From the NCBI GenBank assembly GCA_963841105.1, contig CAWJCB010000035.1:124001-188000 (forward strand): a stretch of DNA of 64,000 bases, given 5' to 3'. A program made the position numbers and the translations under genes. Of this stretch, positions 24,593 through 31,518 are shown one piece after another. The notes beneath the pieces were generated by a model that searched no databases, was not told the origin of the DNA, and was given only the letters and a program-made list of their open reading frames with translations. This stretch comes from VAZQ01 sp963841105 (GTDB taxonomy: Bacteria; Pseudomonadota; Alphaproteobacteria; Rhizobiales; Xanthobacteraceae). Positions within the stretch are counted from its first letter, which is position 1; every line of letters starts with the position of its first letter.

Positions 24593-24622
24593 CAGGGGCG
24601 GGTTTGAGACCCGCCCACAGGG
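24593..24622. repeat. GGGCGGGTTT palindrome (family 2) in the soxA leader
   Basis: GGGGCGGGTTTGAGACCCGCC forms a strong 8-bp stem ending directly before the soxA start codon. Located between the putative promoter and the coding region, so it would be transcribed. Confidence 0.8.
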
Positions 24623-25474
24623 ATGGGAAATGAAATGCCACAGCCGGCGAGATTAGGGCGCGCGCTTCTTCTCGTTGCCGCCTGCGCGCTTCTCGTTGCT
24701 GCCTCCGATGCAGCCGCCCAGGACGATGAAACCGAAAGAGCGATCGAAAAATATCGCCAGATGCTCAAGGAGGATCCCTGGAGCAACCCCGGCCTGCTGG
24801 ATGCCGACCGCGGCGAGGCGCTGTGGACCACTCCGCGCGGACCGAAGAACGTCTCGCTCGAGGCTTGCGATCTCGGCAAAGGGCCAGGACAAGTCGACGG
24901 CGCCTTCGCCGAGCTTCCTCGCTATTTCGCCGACGCCGGTCGCGTCATGGACCTCGAAACCCGCATTCTCTGGTGCATGGAGAAGCTGCAGGGTTTCGAC
25001 CACGCCGCGCTGGTCAGGCGACCGCACCCGAGCCTCGGCCAATCGGTCAAGGAGCCCGGCGCCATCGCAACCTACGTGGCCAGCAAGTCGAGCGGCCTGA
25101 AATACTCCGCCAGGCTCGATGCGCCTAAGGAGAAGGAGGCGGTCGCTTTGGGCGAGGCGTTGTTCTTCCGCCGCTCGGGGCCATTCGACTTCGCCTGCGC
25201 TACTTGTCACGACGCCGGCGGATTGCGCATCCGGCTGCAAGGGCTGCCGCACCTGTCGCGCCCGGAGGAAGCGCGCAAAGTGGTGGGCGAATGGCCCGCT
25301 TACCGCGTCTCGAACACCCACGTCATGACCATGCAGCACCGGCTCTATGACTGCTACTGGCAGATGCGCATGCCCGAGCTCGAGCTCGGCTCCGACGTGA
25401 GCGTCGCGCTGATCTCCTACCTCACCAACCTGGCCAAGGGCGGCGAGATTGCCGTCCCCGGGCTCAAACGCTGA
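24623..25474 (+). CDS. soxA: SoxA, diheme-type cytochrome c of SoxXA (single heme motif)
   Basis: 283 aa from 24623; an alternative start at 24635 (MPQPARLG) has a better-placed GGGA. Signal peptide LLLVAACALLVAASDAAAQ. C-terminal heme motif CATCH at residues 192-196 and the active-site Cys243 in YDCYWQMR, which becomes the persulfide-type heme ligand. The N-terminal heme site is replaced by Cys82 and Cys118, as in one-heme SoxA proteins. With SoxX it conjugates thiosulfate to SoxY. Overlaps soxX by one base (TGATG). Confidence 0.95.
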   Translation: MGNEMPQPARLGRALLLVAACALLVAASDAAAQDDETERAIEKYRQMLKEDPWSNPGLLDADRGEALWTTPRGPKNVSLEACDLGKGPGQVDGAFAELPRYFADAGRVMDLETRILWCMEKLQGFDHAALVRRPHPSLGQSVKEPGAIATYVASKSSGLKYSARLDAPKEKEAVALGEALFFRRSGPFDFACATCHDAGGLRIRLQGLPHLSRPEEARKVVGEWPAYRVSNTHVMTMQHRLYDCYWQMRMPELELGSDVSVALISYLTNLAKGGEIAVPGLKR

Positions 25475-26103
25475 TGCGTGCCAACATCCCACGTATCGCG
25501 ACCGCCGTGCTTGTTCTCATGGCCGGCGCAACATTAGCCGTCGCGCAGGAGACGGCCACCGTCGATCCAGCAAGAGTCGACGCCGCCATCGTGTCCGCAT
25601 TCCCCACCGCGCCGGCCGATTGGCAGTCACGGCTCGTTCCCGATGCGACGATGCGGGCATGCTCGGCGCATCGCAACGCTCCGCCAAAGGAGGTTGCCGA
25701 AGAGATCACCCGGCGCGCAAAGGCGAGCATTGCACATCCCGCGGACGGCAAGCACCTCGGCGACTGGAAAAGGGGCGAGGCGATCGCCCAGTCGGGCTAT
25801 GGGTTGCGGTTCACGGACTACCCGCCGCGTGCGGCGAACGGCGGCAACTGCTACGCGTGTCACCGGCTCGGCCGCCAGGAGCTCAGCTATGGGACGCTCG
25901 GCCCCTCGCTCCTGGAATACGGCAAGACGCGCAACTTCAACGCGGCAGACGCCAAGGCGGCTTACGAGAAGGTTTATAATTCGCAGGCGAGCTTCCCCTG
26001 CTCCAACATGCCGCGCTTCGGCACGAACAAGATTTTGACCATCGAGCAGATCCAGGACCTGACAGCGCTGCTGATGAGCCCCGACAGCCCCGTCAACAAA
26101 TAG
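25474..26103 (+). CDS. soxX: SoxX, monoheme cytochrome c
   Basis: 209 aa. Signal peptide up to about residue 25, heme motif CYACH at residues 126-130, and a distal Met ligand region (FPCSNMPRFGTNKILT). Longer than minimal SoxX because of an N-terminal extension of about 100 residues containing one extra Cys, typical of the alphaproteobacterial form. Translationally coupled to soxA. Passes electrons from thiosulfate conjugation to the respiratory chain. Confidence 0.95.
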   Translation: MRANIPRIATAVLVLMAGATLAVAQETATVDPARVDAAIVSAFPTAPADWQSRLVPDATMRACSAHRNAPPKEVAEEITRRAKASIAHPADGKHLGDWKRGEAIAQSGYGLRFTDYPPRAANGGNCYACHRLGRQELSYGTLGPSLLEYGKTRNFNAADAKAAYEKVYNSQASFPCSNMPRFGTNKILTIEQIQDLTALLMSPDSPVNK

Positions 26104-26123
26104 ATCGAACTGGGAGAAGACGC

Positions 26124-26639
26124 ATGCACAAGAGCCGCAGAGAGATCATCGGCACGCTCGCCGTCTCGGGCGCGGCCCTCGCAGCAGCCGGCAGCGCGCA
26201 CGGCAACCCGGTCGCAATTGACCTCGCCGAACTCAAAAAGGATACCGATATCGGCTGCCTCTATCACTGCGATTTCGGCGACCCGCAGCGCTTCTCGCAG
26301 ATGCTACAGAACATGCTCAATCATTACGCGGCCTACGAGTTCGATACCTTCAAGCTTAAGTTGGTGGTGGTTGCACATGGCGCGGGGGTCAAGTTTTTCC
26401 TCAATGATCGCAGCGGCACTCCGTGGGAGAAGGAAACCATCGATCCCGAGCTCTACCAGCGCTTTGTCGGGCTAACCAAATATGGAGTGGAAGCCTATCT
26501 TTGTCAGATCACCTACAAGCGTCTCAACATCGATCCGGCCAAGACGCGCAGGGATGCATTTCTCAAGTTCGTGCCGTCCGGCGTGGCAACCGTGGCGGAG
26601 CTGCAGGGCAAGGGCTTCGCCTATCTCAAGACGGGGTGA
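26124..26639 (+). CDS. Exported DsrE-family protein
   Basis: 171 aa. Tat-like signal SRREIIGTLAVSGAALAAAG. The mature part has the DsrE/DsrF fold pattern with LKLVVVAHGAGVKFFLND and a Cys in AYLCQITYKRL. DsrE-type proteins bind or transfer sulfur on cysteine. It follows soxX by 20 bases with a GGGAGAAG site, so it belongs to the rightward operon. Probable periplasmic sulfur handling; exact role unknown. Confidence 0.8.
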   Translation: MHKSRREIIGTLAVSGAALAAAGSAHGNPVAIDLAELKKDTDIGCLYHCDFGDPQRFSQMLQNMLNHYAAYEFDTFKLKLVVVAHGAGVKFFLNDRSGTPWEKETIDPELYQRFVGLTKYGVEAYLCQITYKRLNIDPAKTRRDAFLKFVPSGVATVAELQGKGFAYLKTG

Positions 26640-26744
26640 GATGCCGGCGGGGCTTGGAACATATTCAACTCGCGCTATATTTGACGCAGCACTCCGCCGA
26701 GACTAAGCCGAGCTTCGCACGAATGGTTGGATCGTTAGTTTCTC

Positions 26745-26880
26745 GGTCGTCATCGCCCGCTTCAAGCAGGCGATCCAGTACTCACTGCCCATGCGGGTTG
26801 CCTCGTTCGCTGTTCATTCCGCTGAACCACGACTACAACTGCCGTGATTACTGGTTGCCCCGCCTGCGCGGGGCATGACG
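26745..26880. repeat. BIME-like bipartite palindromic repeat (family 1)
   Basis: GTCATCGCCCGCTTCAAGCA with GATCCAGTA at the left, ATTACTGGTTGCCCCGCCTG with GGGGCATGACG at the right. It separates the dsrE-like gene from soxS. Confidence 0.8.
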
Positions 26881-26909
26881 TCCGTGCCGAAGCGAGGATA
26901 CGCGTAGCG

Positions 26910-27311
26910 ATGCGCCACCTGACGACATGGGTCATGCTCCTGGCGGCAAGCATTCTGCTTGCTGGCCAAGCGAATGCATTCGAGCTCCTGATGTTTCGAC
27001 GGGTCGGTTGTCCGTGGTGCGCCGCCTGGGACCGCGAGATAGGTCCGATTTACCCGAAGACCGAAGTCGGGCGGCGGATCGCGATCCACTTTATTGATCT
27101 CGATGCGGCCGACGGACCCAGGATCAAGCTTGTCAGTCCGGTGCGCTTCACCCCGACCTTCGTCCTGGTCAACGAAGACCGCGAAGTCGGCCGCATCGAG
27201 GGTTATCCGGGCGAGGATTTTTTCTGGAGCCGGCTTGAGGCTTTGGCGCCGAACAAGCCGGAGGAGGTCGGCAACAGAGCCGGAGCACCGACGGCCGGAG
27301 CGCGCCGATGA
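26910..27311 (+). CDS. soxS: SoxS, periplasmic thioredoxin-like protein
   Basis: 133 aa from the ATG at 26910. Signal peptide WVMLLAASILLAGQANA, thioredoxin fold with CPWC at residues 34-37 and the cis-Pro segment VRFTPTFVLVNE. SoxS in Paracoccus keeps the SoxY Cys reduced and active. Overlaps soxR by four bases (ATGA), so the two are co-translated. Confidence 0.88.
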   Translation: MRHLTTWVMLLAASILLAGQANAFELLMFRRVGCPWCAAWDREIGPIYPKTEVGRRIAIHFIDLDAADGPRIKLVSPVRFTPTFVLVNEDREVGRIEGYPGEDFFWSRLEALAPNKPEEVGNRAGAPTAGARR

Positions 27312-27718
27312 AGGGGCGATCAGTCGCCCTGCGGCGGGCAAGACCTGCCCAAGCAAGACCTGCAAAAGCAAGACCTGCAAAAGCAAGACCTGCGCAAGCG
27401 GAAGCTCAGCTGGACACGCTCGCCGCGAATGCGCGCGGCGCGAGCGAGTTCCTCAAGGCGCTGTCGCACGAAACGCGCCTGATGATCCTCTGCCTTCTGG
27501 CGGAAGGCGAGAAATCCGTCAGCGATATCGAGCAGACCCTGCGGTTGCGGCAGCCAGCGGTCTCGCAGCAGCTGGCCCGGCTGCGCGCCGATGATCTGGT
27601 CGAAGCACGCCGCAACGGAAAGCATATCTATTATTCGCTAGCGCGCACCGAAGTGCGCCAGATCATCGAGGCCTTGCACCGCGCCTTCTGCAAGCCAGGC
27701 AAGCCCGCGTCAAATTGA
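27308..27718 (+). CDS. soxR: SoxR, ArsR-family sulfur-responsive repressor
   Basis: 136 aa. Winged helix-turn-helix at about residues 45-120 (ALSHETRLMILCLLAEGEKS; LRQPAVSQQLARLRADDLVE). Cys62 and Cys128 are 66 residues apart, the same separation as the Cys pair of SqrR/BigR (Cys41/Cys107), which forms a polysulfide bridge on induction. The N-terminal 30 residues contain four copies of the pentad ARPA(Q/K), encoded by a 15-bp tandem repeat. Expected to repress the sox operons through the operators at 24458 and 24552. Confidence 0.92.
   Translation: MKGRSVALRRARPAQARPAKARPAKARPAQAEAQLDTLAANARGASEFLKALSHETRLMILCLLAEGEKSVSDIEQTLRLRQPAVSQQLARLRADDLVEARRNGKHIYYSLARTEVRQIIEALHRAFCKPGKPASN
27338..27397 (+). 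repeat. 15-bp tandem repeat x4 in soxR
   Basis: Four units of GCAAGACCTGC(C/A/G)(C/A)AA, in frame, encoding ARPAQ, ARPAK, ARPAK, ARPAQ. Units two and three are identical. Copy-number change would lengthen or shorten the basic N-terminal tail of SoxR without breaking the frame. Confidence 0.9.
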
Positions 27719-27732
27719 TCGTTGAGCAAGCG

Positions 27733-27918
27733 TCAAACGCGACCGTGCTTCCTTCTTTCGGGTTGCGCCTCGCCCGCACGCCATGGATTTCCGTAAATGG
27801 CGCTCAGCGTGTGCAGCATGGCGCGAAGCCTGATCTCGGCCTCGGTCGTGCTCTGGCCGGCTTCCTTCAGCTTTTCGATCAGCTTGCGCTGTTGAGCAAT
27901 ATCGAGGGAGTCAGGCAT
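27733..27918 (-). CDS. Conserved small protein (61 aa)
   Basis: MPDSLDIAQQRKLIEKLKEA with TTEAEIRLRAMLHTLSAIYG: a short two-helix protein of a type common in Bradyrhizobium-like genomes. Start chosen at 27918; the longer upstream frame to 28161 has no support. Convergent with soxR, 14 bases apart. Function unknown. Confidence 0.65.
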   Translation of the reverse strand: MPDSLDIAQQRKLIEKLKEAGQSTTEAEIRLRAMLHTLSAIYGNPWRAGEAQPERRKHGRV

Positions 27919-28010
27919 CGCGACCTCTACAAACGCGATGGCAAGGGTAGCTGCAGGTATTGGCCCAAAGTATTGGCCGCACCCATGGTGACACGGTAAG
28001 CAATATTCAG

Positions 28011-28229
28011 TCAAACGCCGTTCGTCCCTGCCAAATCCAGCAAGGCGTAGATTCTCAGCCTTATCGGATCCCGTTCTCCCTCGCTGGCCTTTCTCAAAAT
28101 GCGCTCGGCAAGCGCGGAACGCATTGTTGGCGTATGCTGGACTGGCGGAAGAGCCAGCCATGCTTCGTCAAAGGCAGCACTGAGGATAGTGATGGTCTCC
28201 GGATCAAAAACGCCGCGCACGCTGGACAT
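28011..28229 (-). CDS. Conserved small protein (72 aa)
   Basis: MSSVRGVFDPETITILSAAF and SALAERILRKASEGERDPIR: an acidic/helical small protein with the look of a widespread alphaproteobacterial hypothetical. No functional inference possible. About 90 bases upstream of the 61-aa gene. Confidence 0.7.
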   Translation of the reverse strand: MSSVRGVFDPETITILSAAFDEAWLALPPVQHTPTMRSALAERILRKASEGERDPIRLRIYALLDLAGTNGV

Positions 28230-28374
28230 GGCCCATACCCCGGCTACTCTTTAATTCACCGTGAGGCATTATTCATTCTTGAGCGCGGGTTGGCCGAGTG
28301 TCTGTCGCATACGCGACACATCGCGCAAAAGATTGCGGCCGCAACCGGCCACTTCCCCACGATGACACCGATCC

Positions 28375-29145
28375 TTACGGGACCGCCTCCTTGTCACTCA
28401 TGCGGCCTGCCACCAGATCATGCCCAGGCTTGAAGAAAACGGCCGCATTGTGCCGGCGGTTGGCGGCATAACATTCGCACGCCTTGCTCTCGAGACCGCG
28501 ACGATCGAGGATGTCGATAAGCCCGCGCCGGTAGCGGATCAGGCCGCTGGTTTGCAGGCCGCGCGCGACGAGTGTCAGCGTCGTTCTCCGCACTCCCAAC
28601 ATCTGGGAAAGAAGCTCCTGCGTAAGCGGAAGCCGGTCGTCATCGCTGCGGTCCAGGGTCTGCAACAGCCAGCGGCACAGTCTCGCTTCAAGCGCGTGCA
28701 GCGCGTTACATCCGGCGGATTGCTGGACCATCATCATCAGGAAATCGCTGTAACGCACGACGATATCCTTCATGGGAGCGCTGGCGGTCACCGCGGCTTC
28801 AAACCGCGCCGCGGCAATACGCGAGGCACCTCCCTTGATCTGCATGACCGAGCGATGCGGAGCGATCCGGGACCCCAAGCCGGCCATGACGCCAACGGCT
28901 CCCTCATGGCCGACGGTGGCCGTCTCGACCACGCTTCCGCTTTGCATCACGGTGAGCAGAGAAACCATCCCGAATTGCAGGAAGTAAACGTGCTTGATCG
29001 TATCCCCGCTTTCCTGAAGCACATCGCCTTGCGCGATCGATCTATGCGTAAGATGCGGCGCGAGCAGGGAAAAATCCGCGTCGGAGAGTGCGCCCAGAAG
29101 CCGATTTTGCTTGTGGGAGACGTGGTCATTTTTTGACATAAGCAT
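28375..29145 (-). CDS. Crp/Fnr-family transcription regulator
   Basis: 256 aa from the ATG at 29145 (a second Met follows two codons later). Cyclic-nucleotide-binding-type beta barrel (ESGDTIKHVYFLQFGMVSLL; VGHEGAVGVMAGLGS) and a C-terminal winged helix (LPLTQELLSQMLGVRRTTLT). No Cys cluster of the oxygen-sensing Fnr type is visible, so the signal is unknown. The C-terminus extends about 30 residues past the helix-turn-helix. Confidence 0.85.
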   Translation of the reverse strand: MLMSKNDHVSHKQNRLLGALSDADFSLLAPHLTHRSIAQGDVLQESGDTIKHVYFLQFGMVSLLTVMQSGSVVETATVGHEGAVGVMAGLGSRIAPHRSVMQIKGGASRIAAARFEAAVTASAPMKDIVVRYSDFLMMMVQQSAGCNALHALEARLCRWLLQTLDRSDDDRLPLTQELLSQMLGVRRTTLTLVARGLQTSGLIRYRRGLIDILDRRGLESKACECYAANRRHNAAVFFKPGHDLVAGRMSDKEAVP

Positions 29146-29299
29146 TTGCAGCTCTCCCTCACCCGATCGGGGGAGCCGGAGACCGCAGATCAAAGAACGG
29201 ACGGCGCACCGATTGGCGCCTCCACGGAGACCGTGATGGTGATACGAGACTACACCCGCACGGTTGCCTTGTCGCCTGGGATTCCGCTTTTCCGGCGTC

Positions 29300-29560
29300 T
29301 CAGCGGCGCGGCGCCTTTTGCGCCGTAGCCCGCTGCGGGGTTTGGTCAGTGTCGAATCGCTGCAGAAGCTCGCGATGATGATTGGGAACCTCTTCCATGA
29401 TCTCATCGTACATGGCACGCAACTGCTGACCGATCTGCCGTTGCAATTTCGGCTCTAATCTCGGTCGGTATGGGCGAACTCGGCGCATCGCTATGACAAT
29501 GTCCGGGAGCGAACAGAGTTCCTGGCGCGTCGTGGCGCCTTGAACATAATTAACCGTCAA
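29300..29560 (-). CDS. NepR-type anti-sigma factor (orphan)
   Basis: 86 aa, or 62 if started at the Met at 29488. The core LEPKLQRQIGQQLRAMYDEI followed by VPNHHRELLQRFD matches NepR, the small helical protein that holds the extracytoplasmic sigma factor EcfG until PhyR sequesters it in the alphaproteobacterial general stress response. No phyR, ecfG or partner histidine kinase is in the window, so this is probably a stand-alone paralog. It lies 155 bases upstream of the Crp-like regulator. Confidence 0.7.
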   Translation of the reverse strand: MTVNYVQGATTRQELCSLPDIVIAMRRVRPYRPRLEPKLQRQIGQQLRAMYDEIMEEVPNHHRELLQRFDTDQTPQRATAQKAPRR

Positions 29561-29616
29561 ATTCGGATATCTCCGTATTCAACTTTTTTCAGCTGTTGAT
29601 TACAGGATGCCTTTGG

Positions 29617-29976
29617 TTACAGGACGCCTTGGCCTTCGTGCATCCGGCGTGAATCGGCGGGCGCCTGGGTGCGATCGGTCATTCCATAGTCGCGAATGAC
29701 TGCTCCAATGCGCAGGCGATAATCGGCGAAGATGCCGGCCCTTCCGGCAGCCTGGCTGGCGCGGTGCCGGGCATTGTTGCGCCAGGCGCGAACCGCCTCC
29801 TCGTCCCGCCAGATCGAAAGCGAAAGCACCTTTTCCGGATCAGTCAGGCTCTGGAATCGCTCGATCGAAATGAAGCCGTCCGCCAGATCGAGCTCGGCGC
29901 GCAAGGATGCGGCAAGGCTGAGATAATCGTCCTTGCGGCCCGGCGCTGGCCAGACTTCAAAGATCACGGCGATCAT
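29617..29976 (-). CDS. Antibiotic-biosynthesis-monooxygenase-fold (ABM) protein
   Basis: 119 aa from the ATG at 29976. MIAVIFEVWPAPGRKDDYLS and ISIERFQSLTDPEKVLSLSI are typical of dimeric alpha/beta ABM ferredoxin-like proteins. Family members range from heme/quinone monooxygenases to proteins of unknown function. Usual length is about 100 residues. GGGAGAAACC upstream supports the start. Confidence 0.8.
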   Translation of the reverse strand: MIAVIFEVWPAPGRKDDYLSLAASLRAELDLADGFISIERFQSLTDPEKVLSLSIWRDEEAVRAWRNNARHRASQAAGRAGIFADYRLRIGAVIRDYGMTDRTQAPADSRRMHEGQGVL

Positions 29977-30009
29977 TGGTTTCTCCCTTGGTGAAATCGG
30001 TCCGGCCAC

Positions 30010-30093
30010 ATGTAGCCCGGATGAGCGCAAGCGAAATCCGGGGCTGGCCCCCGTAATGCACCCGCATGTCGCGCCGGGCGCTCATGCGGGCTA
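30010..30093. repeat. GTAGCCC...GGGCTAC palindromic repeat (family 3)
   Basis: Starts GTAGCCCGGATGAGCGCAAG and ends GCGCTCATGCGGGCTAC. Same family as the copy inside soxD. Its last three bases, CTA, form the stop codon of the neighbouring minus-strand small membrane protein gene. Confidence 0.85.
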
Positions 30094-30321
30094 CCCACCC
30101 TGCGCCTGCCGGGCTACTTGCTGAGCGGATCTCGACTTCTTCAAATCCCCTTTCTTCACGCCGGCCTCGGGAAAAACCCACATTGCCGCGACCATGAAAA
30201 GCGCGGTCACCATAAGAAAGGTCGCAAGGTCGGGACGCACCGGCGAGCCGCTCCAGTAGGCGAGGATGGCCGCTACTCCTAGAGCAATTGCGGAGACGAT
30301 GGTTTTCACGTCATTCGGCAT
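30091..30321 (-). CDS. Small membrane protein (76 aa)
   Basis: Two hydrophobic segments at about residues 5-22 (TIVSAIALGVAAILAYW) and 30-50 (ATFLMVTALFMVAAMWVF), then a basic tail. No family recognised. The TAG stop codon is supplied by the end of a palindromic repeat, and a second copy of that repeat lies just upstream of the gene, so it is bracketed by repeats. Confidence 0.6.
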   Translation of the reverse strand: MPNDVKTIVSAIALGVAAILAYWSGSPVRPDLATFLMVTALFMVAAMWVFPEAGVKKGDLKKSRSAQQVARQAQGG

Positions 30322-30336
30322 GACACTCTTTCCCAG

Positions 30337-30410
30337 TGTAGCCCGGATGAGCGCAAGCGAAATCCGGGATTCGGTGCACCCGCATGTCGCTAAAGCTCAT
30401 GCGGGCTGCA
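30337..30410. repeat. GTAGCCC...GGGCT palindromic repeat (family 3)
   Basis: Starts GTAGCCCGGATGAGCGCAAG, ends AAGCTCATGCGGGCTGC. Between the small membrane protein gene and the fatty-acid-hydroxylase-like gene. Confidence 0.85.
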
Positions 30411-30423
30411 TCCCACGCACTTC

Positions 30424-31194
30424 TCAGTGCGAGCCGACCGGCACCGTCGCGGCTTCGTCCGGGCGGCGTGGGGCGCCACGCAGCTTCTTTTTCAGAAACC
30501 TTGTCTCATACCCGTTGAACACGTGGCCAAGCAGGCCGCGGTCGAGATCGGACGTTCCGAACAGCCAGTCCGCAATCGGGAAGGTGAGATTCATGTTCAC
30601 CTCCATCATCAGCCGCGCATTGTGATGGGCGGTGTGGTGGCGCCGCAGCGTGTTCACGAACGGACAATTGCGCACGAACCAGTTTTCCTCGACGTGGCAG
30701 CAGAAGTGCATGAACTCGTAGATCAGGTACATGCCGGTGGTCACGCACATGAACAGCCAGCCGACATTCGGCGACAATGCGATCCCGAGAACCACGGCGG
30801 CGGGAATCGACATGAGAATGAAGACGACCAGCGCATAGGGCGGGAAAACCGTCACCCGCCAATCCTTGTGATCGCGAAACCGCATCTCGTCGTCGGTGAA
30901 GAACTGGTGGTGATTGAGGGTATGGCGCTCGTAGATGGCGCGCAGGCCCTTGATGTTGACAGGCCGATGCATGACGAATTTATGCACCGCCCATTCGAAG
31001 AGATTGGTGAAAAGGAAGGTGAGAGGGATGGTGAGCCATTCCAGCGGCGTCACCGCGTGAATGTTTTGCACGTAGATGTAGAACGCCGCCGCTCCCATGG
31101 CGTAGATGATGGCGATGTGAAAATAGCCGTCGTACCACCCCAGGATGCGGGAGCGATATTCCTGCCGGAATGCGATCTGCCGCGCACTGATCAT
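30424..31194 (-). CDS. Fatty acid hydroxylase superfamily membrane protein
   Basis: 256 aa from the ATG at 31194. Three to four membrane spans and the histidine clusters of the di-iron hydroxylase/desaturase superfamily: EWAVHKFVMHR, ERHTLNHHQFF, HFCCHVEENW and RRHHTAHHN. Integral membrane oxygenase acting on a lipid or sterol-like substrate; the substrate cannot be read from the sequence. Neighbours give no pathway clue. Confidence 0.8.
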   Translation of the reverse strand: MISARQIAFRQEYRSRILGWYDGYFHIAIIYAMGAAAFYIYVQNIHAVTPLEWLTIPLTFLFTNLFEWAVHKFVMHRPVNIKGLRAIYERHTLNHHQFFTDDEMRFRDHKDWRVTVFPPYALVVFILMSIPAAVVLGIALSPNVGWLFMCVTTGMYLIYEFMHFCCHVEENWFVRNCPFVNTLRRHHTAHHNARLMMEVNMNLTFPIADWLFGTSDLDRGLLGHVFNGYETRFLKKKLRGAPRRPDEAATVPVGSH

Positions 31195-31518
31195 TGCTTT
31201 TCTCTCCTCGCAGGTTGGGTCGTGTAGCCCGCATTGCAAATGCTGGGGGCAGTGTCTCGACCTCCCTGATCTCGCTTGCGCTCAGTCCGGGCTACTCGCT
31301 ATTTGGTCGTATGCCGCGCCCGTCGCCGGACTGATATATCACAGGTCTATCAGGCCGCGCCGCCGGTTTCAATCCGCCCCCGCCGTGGCGTGCAGCTGAC
31401 CAATAATTAAAATTCTGAAGCTGTTCGGGCCATCTTAAGCTTCGCACCTGGACGAGACCGGACGCACCACCCTCGCGGAACAACGTCGAGACGGCAACGT
31501 TGTCCTCCGAGGAGACTC
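31195..31518. other. Intergenic region with partial family-3 repeat
   Basis: No gene seen. 31222-31300 holds a diverged family-3 repeat (GTGTAGCCCGCATTGC to CAGTCCGGGCTAC). The rest leads into the GAGGAGACTC ribosome-binding site of the next gene. A promoter for the rightward catabolic set is expected here but I could not pick a convincing one. Confidence 0.5.

Noticed and set aside
27338..27397. Four 15-bp repeats considered as a CRISPR-like array
   Set aside because: No spacers; the units are contiguous and in frame within soxR.
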